NCBI GenBank assembly: GCA_963797005.1
Contig: CAWCOF010000009.1
Span: forward strand, 434,001-498,000
From: AWTP1-13 sp963797005
GTDB lineage: Bacteria; Pseudomonadota; Alphaproteobacteria; Rhizobiales; Hyphomicrobiaceae
Direction of reading: 5' to 3'
Length of the DNA: 64,000 nt
Under the pieces are notes generated by a model, which saw only the letters and a list, made by a program, of their open reading frames with translations, made no database searches and was not told the DNA's origin. Numbering within the stretch: position 1 is the stretch's first letter; each line of letters opens with the position of its first letter. Below, piece after piece: positions 15,568 to 26,577 of the stretch. Made by a program: the position numbers and the translations under genes.

Positions 15568-16695
15568 CTAATTGGGCTTGCTCTCGAAGAATTCCTTCAT
15601 CTTCGAGAAGAACCCGGCGGAATGGGGCGAGGTTTCCTTGTTGCTCTCGCGCTCGAAGGCTTCCAGCAGCTCGCGCTGCTTGCGGGTGAGGTTCTTGGGC
15701 GTCTCCACCTCGACCTGGATGTACATGTCGCCCACCACCTTGGAGCGCAGCACCGGCATGCCCTTGCCCTTGAGCCGGAACTGCTTGCCGCTCTCGGTGC
15801 CCTCCGGCACCTTCACCCGCGTCTGGCTGCCGTCGACGGTGGGCACGTCGATATTGCCGCCGAGCGCGGCCGTGATCATGGAGATCGGCACGCGGCAGAA
15901 GATGTCGGCGCCGTCGCGCTGGAAGAACTCGTGCGGCTTGATCGACAGGAAGATGTAAAGGTCGCCCGCAGGCCCGCCGCGCAGGCCCGCCTCGCCCTCG
16001 CCGGCGAGCCGAATGCGCGTGCCGTCCTCGACCCCGGCCGGGATGTTGACGGACAGCGTGCGCTCCTTGACGACGCGGCCCGAGCCGCGGCAGGAGCCGC
16101 ACGGGTCGTTGATGATCTCGCCACGCCCCTGGCAGGAGGGGCAGGTGCGCTCGATGGTGAAGAAGCCTTGCGTTGCGCGCACCTTGCCCGCGCCGCTGCA
16201 CGTCGGGCAGGTGGCGGGCTCAGTGCCGGCCTTGGCGCCGGTGCCGGTGCAGGCCTCGCAGGTGACGCTGGTCGGCACGCGGATCTGGGCGGTCTTGCCG
16301 GCCAGCGCCTCCGACAGCTCGATCTCCATGTTGTAGCGCAGGTCGGCGCCGCGCTCGCGCCCCGAGCGCTGGCGGGTGCCGCGCCGGCCGCCCATGAACT
16401 CGCCGAACAGGTCGTCGAAGATGTCCGACATGGACGAGGCGAAGTCCGGCCCGAAGCCGCGCCCGTGCCCGTCGAAGGCGGCGTGGCCGAACTGGTCGTA
16501 GGCCGCACGCTTCTGCGCATCGCGCAGCGTCTCGTGCGCCTCGTTCAGCTCCTTGAACTTGTGCTCGGCCGACGTGTCGCCGGGATTGCGGTCGGGATGG
16601 CAGTCCTTGGCGAGCCGCCGGAATGCGGACTTGATGTCCTGCTCGCTCGCCCCCCGGGATAGCCCCAGTATCTCGTAGTAGTCGCGCTTGGCCAT
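15568..16695 (-). CDS. dnaJ: Molecular chaperone DnaJ (type I Hsp40)
   Basis: 375 residues, the normal length. The J domain occupies residues 1-70, with HPD at 33-35 that stimulates the DnaK ATPase. It is followed by a Gly/Phe-rich linker containing DIFDDLFGEFMGG. Four CxxCxGxG zinc repeats (CEACTGTG, CPTCSGAG, CPSCQGRG, CGSCRGSG) and two substrate-binding beta domains complete the protein. It follows dnaK after 149 bp on the same strand, the classical arrangement. An imperfect inverted repeat just after dnaK (GAGCCCCCGCC / GGCGAGGGCTC) may attenuate transcription between the two. Confidence 0.97.
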   Translation of the reverse strand: MAKRDYYEILGLSRGASEQDIKSAFRRLAKDCHPDRNPGDTSAEHKFKELNEAHETLRDAQKRAAYDQFGHAAFDGHGRGFGPDFASSMSDIFDDLFGEFMGGRRGTRQRSGRERGADLRYNMEIELSEALAGKTAQIRVPTSVTCEACTGTGAKAGTEPATCPTCSGAGKVRATQGFFTIERTCPSCQGRGEIINDPCGSCRGSGRVVKERTLSVNIPAGVEDGTRIRLAGEGEAGLRGGPAGDLYIFLSIKPHEFFQRDGADIFCRVPISMITAALGGNIDVPTVDGSQTRVKVPEGTESGKQFRLKGKGMPVLRSKVVGDMYIQVEVETPKNLTRKQRELLEAFERESNKETSPHSAGFFSKMKEFFESKPN

Positions 16696-16844
16696 GAGCC
16701 CAGAGTTCCAGTCCTAATTCGTTGCTGCCCGCGGGCCTGGCCGCGCGCCCGCGAAAGCAGATGAGCCCTCGCCTACCAGCTTGGCGGCAAGATGCCGGCG
16801 ATCGCTGATGCGGCGGGGGCTCGCATGCTTGGTATCCCTCGAGC

Positions 16845-18773
<1,929 letters not shown>

Positions 18774-18890
18774 ATCGTAAATCCTCTCTTTCGCGGCGAA
18801 CCGTCCGAGCCCGGAAGCTGGCGCCCGATTGCCTGAGGTCCCCTTTAGACCTGCAGGACACGGTCCCCTAGAGCTGCTCTGGTTATGGCG

Positions 18891-18923
18891 GTTATATAGT
18901 GGGGGTGTTTTGGGCCTGCAACG
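18891..18923 (-). promoter_or_regulatory. Possible heat-shock promoter of dnaK
   Basis: On the minus strand a TTGCAGG box (18915-18921) is followed about 13 bp later by CCCCACTATATAAC (18890-18903), loosely like the alphaproteobacterial sigma-32 pattern of CTTG then CCTATnT. It lies about 115 bp upstream of the dnaK start in an A/T-rich island. No CIRCE element (GAGTGCTAA type) was seen. Confidence 0.3.
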
Positions 18924-18976
18924 GTCGCGGCCCTATCCGAGGCGAAGAGTTGAGCTATTCTGTTGATCGGTGTGCC

Positions 18977-19606
18977 ATGGCCACGCCGCCCACGTCCCTC
19001 TTTGGCGACCTGCCCGGCTTCCAGCATCTGCCAGGCCGGCTGAGCCCTGCCGAGCAGGCGGGGCTTGTCGAGGAGGTCCGCGCGGCAATCGCTGCAGCCC
19101 CGCTATTCGTGCCCACCATGCCGCGCACCGGCAAGCCGTTCTCGGTGCGCATGACCAATTGCGGTCCCCTCGGCTGGCTCTCCGACAAGGCCGGAGGCTA
19201 TCGCTACCAGGCGACCCACCCCACGACCGGCCGCCCCTGGCCCCACCTGCCGAGGCGTCTCCTGGCGCTGTGGGACGAGGTGGCGGGGCTGACCCGCCCG
19301 CCCGAGGCTTGCCTGATCAACTATTACGCCCCTGGCGCACGAATGGGCACGCATCGCGACGAGGACGAGAGGGACCCGACCGCCCCCGTGGTGTCGATCT
19401 CGCTCGGCGACGATGCCACCTTTCATATCGGCGGGCTCGAGCGCACGGGTGCCAAGCGGCGCCTGCGGCTCAAGTCCGGCGACGTGGTCGTGCTCGGCGG
19501 GGCGGCGCGCCATGCCTATCACGGCATCGACCGCATCCACCCGGGCACCTCGCGCCTGCTCGAGGAGGGCGGCCGGTTCAATCTTACGCTGCGCCGCGTG
19601 ACGTGA
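18977..19606 (+). CDS. alkB: Alpha-ketoglutarate-dependent DNA/RNA dioxygenase AlkB
   Basis: 209 residues from ATG 18977. The iron ligands are the His-x-Asp of GTHRDEDE (near residue 125) and the His of ARHAYHGIDR (near 178), followed by the 2-oxoglutarate-binding Arg region GGRFNLTLRR. NYYAPGARMGTH is the AlkB signature. It reverses methyl damage such as 1-methyladenine and 3-methylcytosine by oxidative demethylation. It is transcribed away from dnaK and converges with the J-protein gene. No Ada box or other damage-response site was recognised upstream. Confidence 0.93.
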   Translation: MATPPTSLFGDLPGFQHLPGRLSPAEQAGLVEEVRAAIAAAPLFVPTMPRTGKPFSVRMTNCGPLGWLSDKAGGYRYQATHPTTGRPWPHLPRRLLALWDEVAGLTRPPEACLINYYAPGARMGTHRDEDERDPTAPVVSISLGDDATFHIGGLERTGAKRRLRLKSGDVVVLGGAARHAYHGIDRIHPGTSRLLEEGGRFNLTLRRVT

Positions 19607-19618
19607 CCGAGCAATCTG

Positions 19619-20128
19619 CTAGCTCGCTTTGGTGAAGACGGGCGCCTGCCGGGCGGCGCGCGCCTTGAGGGTTTCCTCCACCGCGTCGTGGGCGGCGTTG
19701 ACGCGGCGGGCCATGGCGGAGAGATAGGCCCGCACCTCGGACGGCAGGTCCACCATCGTGTAGCGGTCCGGATGATAGGTCTTGGCCATCTCGAGGAAGG
19801 CCTTGCGCACGTCCTCCGCCCCGGCATCGCGGTCGATCCTCAGAATGGCATAAGGGTCGAACGGGTCCGTTTCCCTCACTCCGGCCGACAGATTGGGGGC
19901 GTTCGGCAGGCTGATCGGCTTGATCGCCTGTACCGCCGACTTGGCGATGAGCGTCAGGTCCCCGCCGAACGGCTCGAATTCCACGAAATTCGACGTGCCG
20001 TTCAGCATCTCGGTCAGCGATCGGCCCGGCGGCAACTTGAATTTGCCCTTGAGCTCGCGCCCATCGGCGAGCGTGATCTCGGCGTGAACCGGTCCCCCGG
20101 CGCTGTCGCTGTTGCCGCGTTCGAACAT
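19619..20128 (-). CDS. J-domain protein with N-terminal DUF-like domain
   Basis: 169 residues. The N-terminal half (ADGRELKGKFKLPPG, NGTSNFVEFEPFGG, IAKSAVQAIKP) looks like a small beta domain. The C-terminal half is a J domain, PYAILRIDRDAGAEDVRKAF, with the active HPD in TYHPDRY and a conserved second half ending AHDAVEETLKAR. This is a DnaJ-like co-chaperone common in Hyphomicrobiales, expected to recruit DnaK to a specific client; the client is unknown. It stops 12 bp from the convergent alkB stop and diverges from typA. Confidence 0.88.
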   Translation of the reverse strand: MFERGNSDSAGGPVHAEITLADGRELKGKFKLPPGRSLTEMLNGTSNFVEFEPFGGDLTLIAKSAVQAIKPISLPNAPNLSAGVRETDPFDPYAILRIDRDAGAEDVRKAFLEMAKTYHPDRYTMVDLPSEVRAYLSAMARRVNAAHDAVEETLKARAARQAPVFTKAS

Positions 20129-20340
20129 GGTCTACCCGTTCCACGGGTGTCACAAGGAAAGAGGCCGCGCGGCCGTCCGCCGACCCGCTGCGATGCACGA
20201 AAGTGCCGCTGGACGGGGGCCGGGCGCGCGCTGGCGGCGAAGCGCGGAATATGCTACCGCCCCAGCGAAAGTTGGTGCGCTGCAGCATGTGCCGCGCTCC
20301 CCCGTGGCGACTGAGCCACGCAATCCCTTAAGGAACCGTA

Positions 20341-22170
20341 ATGGACCTTCGCAACATTGCGATCATCGCCCATGTCGACCACGGCAAGACGACGCTGGTC
20401 GATGCGCTGCTGCGGCAAGCCGGCGCTTTCCGCGAGAACCAGAAAGTGGAAGCGCAGGCGATGGACACCAACGACCTGGAGCGCGAGCGCGGCATCACCA
20501 TTCTCGCCAAGTGCACCTCGATCGTCTGGAAAGGCACCCGCATCAACATCGTCGACACGCCCGGCCACGCCGACTTCGGCGGCGAGGTGGAGCGCATACT
20601 CAACATGGTCGACGGCGCCATCGTGCTGGTCGATGCCTCCGAAGGCCCCCTGCCGCAGACCAAGTTCGTGGTGTCCAAGGCGCTCAAGCAGGGGCTGAGG
20701 CCGATCGTCGTCGTCAACAAGATCGACCGGCCGGACGAGCGCCACGAGCAGGTGCTGAACGAGATCTTCGATCTCTTCGCCAGCCTCGACGCCACCGATG
20801 AGCAGCTCGACTTCCCGATCCTTTACGGATCGGGGCGCGACGGCTGGATCGCCGCCGACCCGGCCGGACCGAAAGACAATCTGGCCGCCCTGTTCGAGCT
20901 GGTGATCAGCCACGTGCCGCCGCCCACGGTCGAGGACGGCCCCTTCCGTCTGCTGGCGACAACGCTGGAGGCCGACCCCTATCTCGGCCGCCTGCTCACG
21001 GGGCGCATCTCCTCGGGCGAGATCCGGCCCAACCAGACCATCAAGGCGCTCAGTCGCGACGGTGCTCTGATCGAAACCGTGCGGGTGACGAAGATCCTTG
21101 CGTTCCGCGGCCTCGACCGCACGGCCGTCGATCTCGCCGAAGCCGGCGACATCGTTGCGATTGCGGGTTTCACGCAGGCAACCGTCGCCGACACGCTGTG
21201 CGATCCGACCGTCGAGGTGCCCTTCCCCGCGCAGCCGATCGACCCGCCCACGCTCTCCATGATGTTCCGCATCAACGACGGGCCGTTCGCCGGGCAGGAA
21301 GGCGACAAGGTGCAAAGCCGCGTCATCCGCGAGCGCCTGCTCAAGGAGGGCGAGCGCAACGTCGCCATCCGCGTCTCCGAGCTGGCGGAGACCAAGGACG
21401 CCTACGAGGTGGCGGGCCGCGGCGAGCTGCAGCTCGGCATTCTGATCGAGACCATGCGCCGCGAGGGCTTCGAGCTCACCGTGTCGCGCCCCCACGTCCT
21501 CTACAAGACAGACCCCGACACCGGCGCCAGGCTCGAGCCCGTCGAGGAGGTCATCATCGACGTCGACGCGGAGCACTCCGGCATCGTCGTGCAGAAGCTC
21601 TCCGAGCGGCGCGGCGACCTGATGGAGATGCGCCCCTCGGGGGGTGGAAGGCAGCGGCTCGTGTTCCTGGTGCCGACGCGCGGCCTGATCGGCTACAACG
21701 GCGAGCTCTTGACCGACACCCGCGGCACCGCCGTCATGAACCGGCTGTTCCACAGCTACGTGCCCTACAAGGGCGAGATCGCCGGCCGGCGCACGGGCGT
21801 GCTGATCTCCAACGCCACCGGCGACGCGACCGCCTACTCGCTCTTCTATCTGCAGGACCGCGGCGCGATGGTGATCGACCCGCAGACGCGCGTCTACGAG
21901 GGCATGATCGTCGGCCAGCACACGCGCGACAACGACCTCATCGTCAACGTCATCCAGGGCAAGAAGCTCTCCAACGTGCGCGCCGCCGGCAAGGACGAGA
22001 ACATGATCCTCACCCCGCCCCTGCGCATGAGCCTGGAGCGCGCGCTCTCCTATATCGAGGAGGACGAGCTGGTCGAGATCACGCCGAAGTCGATTAGGCT
22101 CCGGAAGCGCTGGCTCGACCCCAACGAGCGCAAGCGCCGCACGCGCGCCCGCGAGGCGGAGGTAGTTTGA
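20341..22170 (+). CDS. typA: Ribosome-associated translational GTPase TypA/BipA
   Basis: 609 residues, full length. The P-loop region is IIAHVDHGKTTL at residues 8-19, switch II is DTPGHADFGGEV, and NKIDRP gives the G4 base specificity. Domain II, the EF-G-like domains III and V, and the BipA-specific C-terminal domain (LIGYNGELLTDTRGTAVMN, then ENMILTPPLRMSLE) are present. It acts on the 70S/50S ribosome during stress and 50S maturation. AAGGA lies 5 bp upstream of the ATG. The frame is intact and well supported. Confidence 0.98.
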   Translation: MDLRNIAIIAHVDHGKTTLVDALLRQAGAFRENQKVEAQAMDTNDLERERGITILAKCTSIVWKGTRINIVDTPGHADFGGEVERILNMVDGAIVLVDASEGPLPQTKFVVSKALKQGLRPIVVVNKIDRPDERHEQVLNEIFDLFASLDATDEQLDFPILYGSGRDGWIAADPAGPKDNLAALFELVISHVPPPTVEDGPFRLLATTLEADPYLGRLLTGRISSGEIRPNQTIKALSRDGALIETVRVTKILAFRGLDRTAVDLAEAGDIVAIAGFTQATVADTLCDPTVEVPFPAQPIDPPTLSMMFRINDGPFAGQEGDKVQSRVIRERLLKEGERNVAIRVSELAETKDAYEVAGRGELQLGILIETMRREGFELTVSRPHVLYKTDPDTGARLEPVEEVIIDVDAEHSGIVVQKLSERRGDLMEMRPSGGGRQRLVFLVPTRGLIGYNGELLTDTRGTAVMNRLFHSYVPYKGEIAGRRTGVLISNATGDATAYSLFYLQDRGAMVIDPQTRVYEGMIVGQHTRDNDLIVNVIQGKKLSNVRAAGKDENMILTPPLRMSLERALSYIEEDELVEITPKSIRLRKRWLDPNERKRRTRAREAEVV

Positions 22171-22252
22171 GGGTCGCCGGCCACGCCCGTCTGTCTTGGT
22201 GGGGCGCATTGCGCGGCTCGGCACGAGCGGCGGCGAGTGCTATTGTTTCCGC

Positions 22253-22450
22253 ATGCCGCCGAAGGTCCGAGAACTCATCGCCGAATTGGAGGGGGCCGGG
22301 TTTGTTGATCGCGGGGGGAAGGGCAGCCATCGCAACTTCGCCCACCCCAGAGTGTCCAGGCCAGTCACGATATCGGGCAAACTTGGCGATGACGCCAAGG
22401 CATATCAGGTAAGGGCCGTGCGGCGCGCCGTTGAGGAAGCTTCGGAATGA
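22253..22450 (+). CDS. hicA: HicA-family mRNA interferase toxin
   Basis: 65 residues from ATG 22253. It has the double-stranded-RNA-binding-like HicA pattern: KVRELIAELEGAGFVDRGGKGSHRNFAHP with catalytic His26 in GSH, then VTISGKLGDDAKAYQVRAVRRA. HicA cleaves mRNAs independently of translation and is inhibited by HicB. The stop overlaps the start of the next gene (ATGA), so the pair is coupled. An earlier ATG at 22196 would add 19 residues without family similarity. Confidence 0.9.
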   Translation: MPPKVRELIAELEGAGFVDRGGKGSHRNFAHPRVSRPVTISGKLGDDAKAYQVRAVRRAVEEASE

Positions 22451-22686
22451 AAGACAGTGCCAAATACGTGAAGATCGTGGAGTGGTCCGAGGTGGACCAA
22501 TGCTATGTCGGCAGCGCGCCGGGCTTGATTCTGGGCGGCTGTCATGGCGACGACGAGCGGCAGGTCTTTGCCGAGCTCTGCCAGATCGTCGATGAAGCCA
22601 TCACCCTCTATCGGCAGGACGGAAAGCCGCTGCCGCGCCCCACTGCCGGCCAGGACCTCGCCAACACGCTGCATGGCGCCGGATAG
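22447..22686 (+). CDS. hicB: HicB-family antitoxin
   Basis: 79 residues, overlapping hicA by 4 bp in the usual toxin-first order. The pattern KYVKIVEWSEVDQCYVGSAPGL, GCHGDDERQVFAELCQIVDEAI and PLPRPTAG is the degenerate RNase-H fold of HicB. Because there is no added ribbon-helix-helix or HTH domain, transcriptional autoregulation may be weak or rely on another factor. Confidence 0.85.
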   Translation: MKDSAKYVKIVEWSEVDQCYVGSAPGLILGGCHGDDERQVFAELCQIVDEAITLYRQDGKPLPRPTAGQDLANTLHGAG

Positions 22687-22847
22687 TCGGCGTAAGCGAC
22701 CAAGCCCTCGCGCAAAGCATTGAGCCGAACGTCGTCGGGCGATGCTCCGCCCTGCAACTATCGTCGCCGTCCCGCCGCAATGGCGCGCTCGACTGAAGCG
22801 CCCGGAGGACGTGTCATGTTGCGAGTCTTTCCTCTGCCCGGCGCGCG

Positions 22848-23612
22848 TTGGCAACCGCCATCGTCCGCTTCGCTCTGATCGGCGGATGCATGTCCGCCCT
22901 TGCGCCGAGCCTCGGCTTTGATCTCCCCGCCAGCGCGCAGGACGCTTCCGCCCTGCGCACCAACGCCAGCGTTCGGCAGCAGGTTCCGGAACGGGCCGCG
23001 CAGCCCTGCGCGCCGCCCAAGAGCCTGTGTGGCGGCGCCATCAAAGCGCTCGAAGATGGCGCGTTCCTCGACTTCCGCGTCGGCGCCGAGCCCATGGCGA
23101 TCCGCCTGTTGAGCCCCTTCTCCGTCATCGGCACCAAGCCGATCGACAAGGCCCGCTGCCCGGCCAAGCTGTGCGCGGCGCACGTGGCTCTGGCGAGCCT
23201 GCGCGAGGAATTCCTGCGCCAGGGCTATTACACCCAAAGCGTCACGCTCTACCCCGGCAGCGCCGTCGTCACGCTGCGCACGGAGCGCATCGACCGCACC
23301 CTGAAGGTGCTCAAGGGCAGCTGCCGCTTCAATCTGGATGCCGCCTGCCGCGACTTCGATCCCTGGCTGCAGGAGGACCACAAGACGGGCGAGCAGTGCG
23401 GGTTCGCCCAGACGCGCGTGTTCGTGGCGGCCGCGACCGCGCCGGAGTTCGTGGGCCTTGCCAATCTCACCACCGCGGCCGCAATGCCGGTTGCGGCCGG
23501 GGCCGGATCGCTGCGCTCCGTCGCCCTGGACGTGGCCAACGTCAAGGTCTACGAGGTGCTCTACGTGCACAAGATCTGCCGCAACGCCATGACGCTGGTG
23601 CGCAACGGCTGA
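22848..23612 (+). CDS. Exported hypothetical protein with many cysteines
   Basis: 254 residues from TTG 22848; no ATG or GTG in frame fits. Residues 1-30 form a signal peptide (AIVRFALIGGCMSALAPSLGF...ASAQD), with likely cleavage after ASA-Q. The mature part has Cys in AAQPCAPPKSLCGG, KARCPAKLCAAH, KGSCRF, AACRDF, GEQCGF and HKICRN, enough for several disulfides, consistent with a periplasmic protein. I do not recognise the family. It is followed closely (22 bp) by a flavin oxidase gene on the same strand. Confidence 0.75.
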   Translation: MATAIVRFALIGGCMSALAPSLGFDLPASAQDASALRTNASVRQQVPERAAQPCAPPKSLCGGAIKALEDGAFLDFRVGAEPMAIRLLSPFSVIGTKPIDKARCPAKLCAAHVALASLREEFLRQGYYTQSVTLYPGSAVVTLRTERIDRTLKVLKGSCRFNLDAACRDFDPWLQEDHKTGEQCGFAQTRVFVAAATAPEFVGLANLTTAAAMPVAAGAGSLRSVALDVANVKVYEVLYVHKICRNAMTLVRNG

Positions 23613-23634
23613 CGCGGCCCGATAAGCTCGCTCC

Positions 23635-24777
23635 ATGCCAAAACAGGTGTTCGACACCATCGTCATCGGCGTCGGCGGCATGGGCTCGGCCGCCGTCTAC
23701 GAGCTGGCGCGGCGAGGCCGGCGCGTGCTCGGGCTGGAGCAGTTCACGGTCCCGCACGAGCTGGGTTCCTCGGCCGGCTCCACGCGCATCTTCCGCTTCG
23801 CCTACTTCGAGGACCCGGGCTATGTGCCGCTGATGCGCCGCTCGTTCGCGCGCTGGCAGGCGCTGCAGCACGACTTCGGCGAAACGTTCCTCACCGTGAC
23901 CGGCGGGCTCGACATCGGCCTCCCCTCCAGCCGGGTCATCACCGGCGCCAAGGACGCCTGCCGTCTGCACGGCCTTGCGCACGACGTGCTCGACGCGCGC
24001 GAGGCGGCGGCGCGCTTTCCGGCCTGGCAGCTGCCGCCCGAGTTCGAGGCGGTGTTCCAGCCCGAGGCGGGTTTCCTTCTCGCCGACCGCGCCATCCTGG
24101 CGCACGCGACCTTGGCGCGGAAACTCGGCGCCGAGATCCACGAGGAGGAGCCCGTCCGCGCCTGGAAGGCGTCGAGCGATCGCGTCGAGGTCGAGACGGA
24201 CAGGGCACGCTACGAGGCGGGGTCGCTCATCATCGCCGCCGGCGCCTGGGCCGCCAGGCTCGTTCCGAGCCTTGCGCGGAGCGCGGTCCCCGAGCGCCAG
24301 GTCGTCGGCTGTTTCAAGACCTCCGGGCCCCGGTTCGCGGTCGGCGCGTTTCCCGTATTCATCCTCCAGGACCCCTCGGGGCGCATCTACTACGGCTTTC
24401 CGGACCACGGCGAGGGCCTCAAGCTCGGCAAGTTCCGGCACCGCTTCGAAGTGACCGATCCGGACCAGGTTGCGCGCGGCATCGCGCCCGAGGATGAGCG
24501 CGAGCTCAGGGGCCTGGCTCCGTTCATCGCCGGCGGGATCGGCGCGCCGGCCGCCTTCAAGACCTGCATGTTCGTCAATGCGCCCGACGAGCATTTCATC
24601 ATCGACGTGCTGCCGGAGCACGCAACCGTCGTCATCGCGGCCGGGTTCTCCGGACACGGCTACAAGTTCTGCTCGGGCGTCGGCGAGATCCTGGCCGACC
24701 TGGCCACGAGCAGACGAACGCCTCACGATATCGCGCTGTTCAGATTGAGCCGGCCGGCGCTTACGGCTGCGAATTGA
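23635..24777 (+). CDS. N-methyl-L-tryptophan oxidase / monomeric sarcosine oxidase-like flavoenzyme
   Basis: 380 residues, the family length. The FAD motif is IGVGGMGSAAVYELARRG at residues 11-28. STRIFRFAYFEDPGYVPL is the family's active-site region. The Cys in GYKFCSGVGE near residue 345 matches the residue that binds FAD covalently in MTOX/MSOX. These enzymes demethylate N-methyl amino acids, giving formaldehyde and H2O2. Whether this one prefers sarcosine, N-methyltryptophan or another amine cannot be told. No tetrahydrofolate-linked partner gene is adjacent. Confidence 0.88.
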   Translation: MPKQVFDTIVIGVGGMGSAAVYELARRGRRVLGLEQFTVPHELGSSAGSTRIFRFAYFEDPGYVPLMRRSFARWQALQHDFGETFLTVTGGLDIGLPSSRVITGAKDACRLHGLAHDVLDAREAAARFPAWQLPPEFEAVFQPEAGFLLADRAILAHATLARKLGAEIHEEEPVRAWKASSDRVEVETDRARYEAGSLIIAAGAWAARLVPSLARSAVPERQVVGCFKTSGPRFAVGAFPVFILQDPSGRIYYGFPDHGEGLKLGKFRHRFEVTDPDQVARGIAPEDERELRGLAPFIAGGIGAPAAFKTCMFVNAPDEHFIIDVLPEHATVVIAAGFSGHGYKFCSGVGEILADLATSRRTPHDIALFRLSRPALTAAN

Positions 24778-24835
24778 CCTGCCGCACGCTTGCGTGTTCG
24801 ATGCCGCTAACCCGATCGAGCAGCGAGAAAGAGCC

Positions 24836-26033
24836 ATGGCCAAAGCGAGCGAGGACGCAATCGTCATCACCGGCGCCGTGCGCACCGCCATCGGCGGCTT
24901 CCAGGGCGTCTTTGCGCCGCTCACGGCGCCGCAACTCGGCAGCGCCGCGATCAAGGAGGCCATCGGCCGCTCCGGCGTCGCGGCCGACGACGTGAGCGAG
25001 GTGCTGATGGGCTGCGTGCTGCCGGCGGGCCAGGGGCAGGCGCCAGCACGCCAAGCCGCGCTGGGCGCCGGGTTGCCGCAGTCGGTGCCGTGCACCACCG
25101 TCAACAAGATGTGCGGCTCGGGCATGAAGACGGTGATGATGGCCTACGACGCGCTGCATGCGCGCCCGCGCGACATCGTCGTCGCCGGCGGCATGGAGAG
25201 CATGACCAACGCGCCCTACCTGTTGCCCAAGATGCGCAGCGGCGCCCGGCTCGGCCACGCCGAGGTCAAGGACCACATGTTCCTCGACGGGCTCGAGGAC
25301 GCCTACGACAAGGGCCGCCTGATGGGCACCTATGCCGAGGACTGCGCGCAGGCCTACCAGTTCACGCGCGAGGCGCAGGATGCCTTTGCGATCGAGAGCC
25401 TCAAGCGGTCGAAGACGGCCAACGAGGACGGCTCGTTCGCCAAGGAGATCGTGTCTGTGCCCGTGAAATCGCGGGCCGGCACCACCGAGGTGGCGCGCGA
25501 CGAGCAGCCCTTCACCGCCGACCCCACCAAGATCCCCAAGCTCAAGCCCGCCTTCCGCGACGGCGGCACGGTGACGCCGGCCAACTCCAGCTCCATCTCC
25601 GACGGCGCCGCCGCGCTCGTCCTCATGCGCGAGAGCGAGGCGAAGCGGCGCAAGCTCGAGGCCGTCGCGCGGATTGCCGGCGTGGCGGGCATCGCCCAGG
25701 CCCCGGCCCAGTTCACCACCGCGCCCATCGGCGCCATCCGCAAGCTGCTCGAAGCAGATCGGCTGGAGCGTCAAGGACGCCGGCCTCTACGAGATCAACG
25801 AGGCCTTCGCCGTCGTCACCATGGCCGCCATGCGCGACCTCGCCCTGCCGCCGGACCGGGTCAACGTGCACGGCGGCGCCTGCGCGCTGGGCCATCCGAT
25901 CGGCGCGTCCGGCGCGCGCATCCTGGTGACCTTGCTCAACGCCATGGAGAAGTACGGCGAGAGGAGGGGCGTGGCGGCGCTCTGCATCGGCGGCGGCGAG
26001 GCAACCGCCGTCGCGGTCGAACGCATGGGATGA
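24836..26033 (+). CDS. Acetyl-CoA C-acetyltransferase (thiolase), one frameshift
   Basis: Condenses two acetyl-CoA, or cleaves 3-ketoacyl-CoA, about 398 residues. The acylated Cys is in TTVNKMCGSGMK near residue 92, and GGMESMTNAPYLL and NSSSISDGAAALV follow. Near 25757 a base is gained; the next frame continues QIGWSVKDAGLYEINEAFAV and CALGHPIGASG, with the catalytic His and final Cys (CIGGGEA), to TGA 26031-26033. The interruption is probably a sequencing error. The stop overlaps the start of an SRPBCC gene. No phaB or HMG-CoA pathway gene is in view, so the pathway (PHB, ketone-body or beta-oxidation) is open. Confidence 0.9.
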
Positions 26034-26468
26034 GGACGATCCACACCGAGATCGGCATCGGCGCGCCGGCTCAGCAGGTGTGGGAGGCCTTCGCTGCCAT
26101 CGACCAGTGGTCCGAGTGGAATCCATTCGCCAGGGTGACCGGCCGGCTGGCCGTGGGCGAACGCCTGACCGTCGAGATCCGTCCCGCCGGGCAAGCGGCC
26201 GATGACCTTCCGGCCCACCGTCACCGTCTTCGAGCCGGGACGGGAACTCAGATGGCTGGGGCGCTTGGGCGTGGCCGGGCTGTTCGACGGCGAGCACGGT
26301 TTTCGCGTGCGGGCGGAGGATGTCGGGCGCTGCCGCTTCGAGCAGTTCGAGACGTTTCGCGGCCTGCTGGTGGCACCGCTGTTCTTCATGGCGGGCGCCG
26401 CGACACGGCAGGGTTTCGAAGCCATGAACCGCGCGCTGAAGGCCAGGGTTGAAGCCGCACCCGACTAA
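26030..26468 (+). CDS. SRPBCC (START/Bet v1-like) domain protein, one frameshift
   Basis: Begins RTIHTEIGIGAPAQQVWEAFAAIDQWSEWNPF, the standard N-terminus of the polyketide-cyclase/SRPBCC fold, with ATG 26030 overlapping the thiolase stop. After the indel at CCCGCCGGG near 26190 the second half continues TFRPTVTVFEPGRELRW, GLFDGEHGFRV and RCRFEQFETFRG, stopping at 26468. It totals about 145 residues, normal for the family, which binds hydrophobic ligands. The role is unknown; translational coupling suggests a link to the thiolase gene. Confidence 0.82.
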
Positions 26469-26577
26469 CGTGCCCGCATTCAACATGATCGGGGCGGCGT
26501 ATTGCCAACGCCCGCTCGTTGATTGAAGGTCGCGTCCGCCACCCCAACATCTGCGCGCCAATCCAGTCGAGACACCC

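Noticed and set aside
20254..22224. A long open frame antisense to typA
   Set aside because: Typical high-GC shadow frame; the plus strand carries an unambiguous TypA protein.
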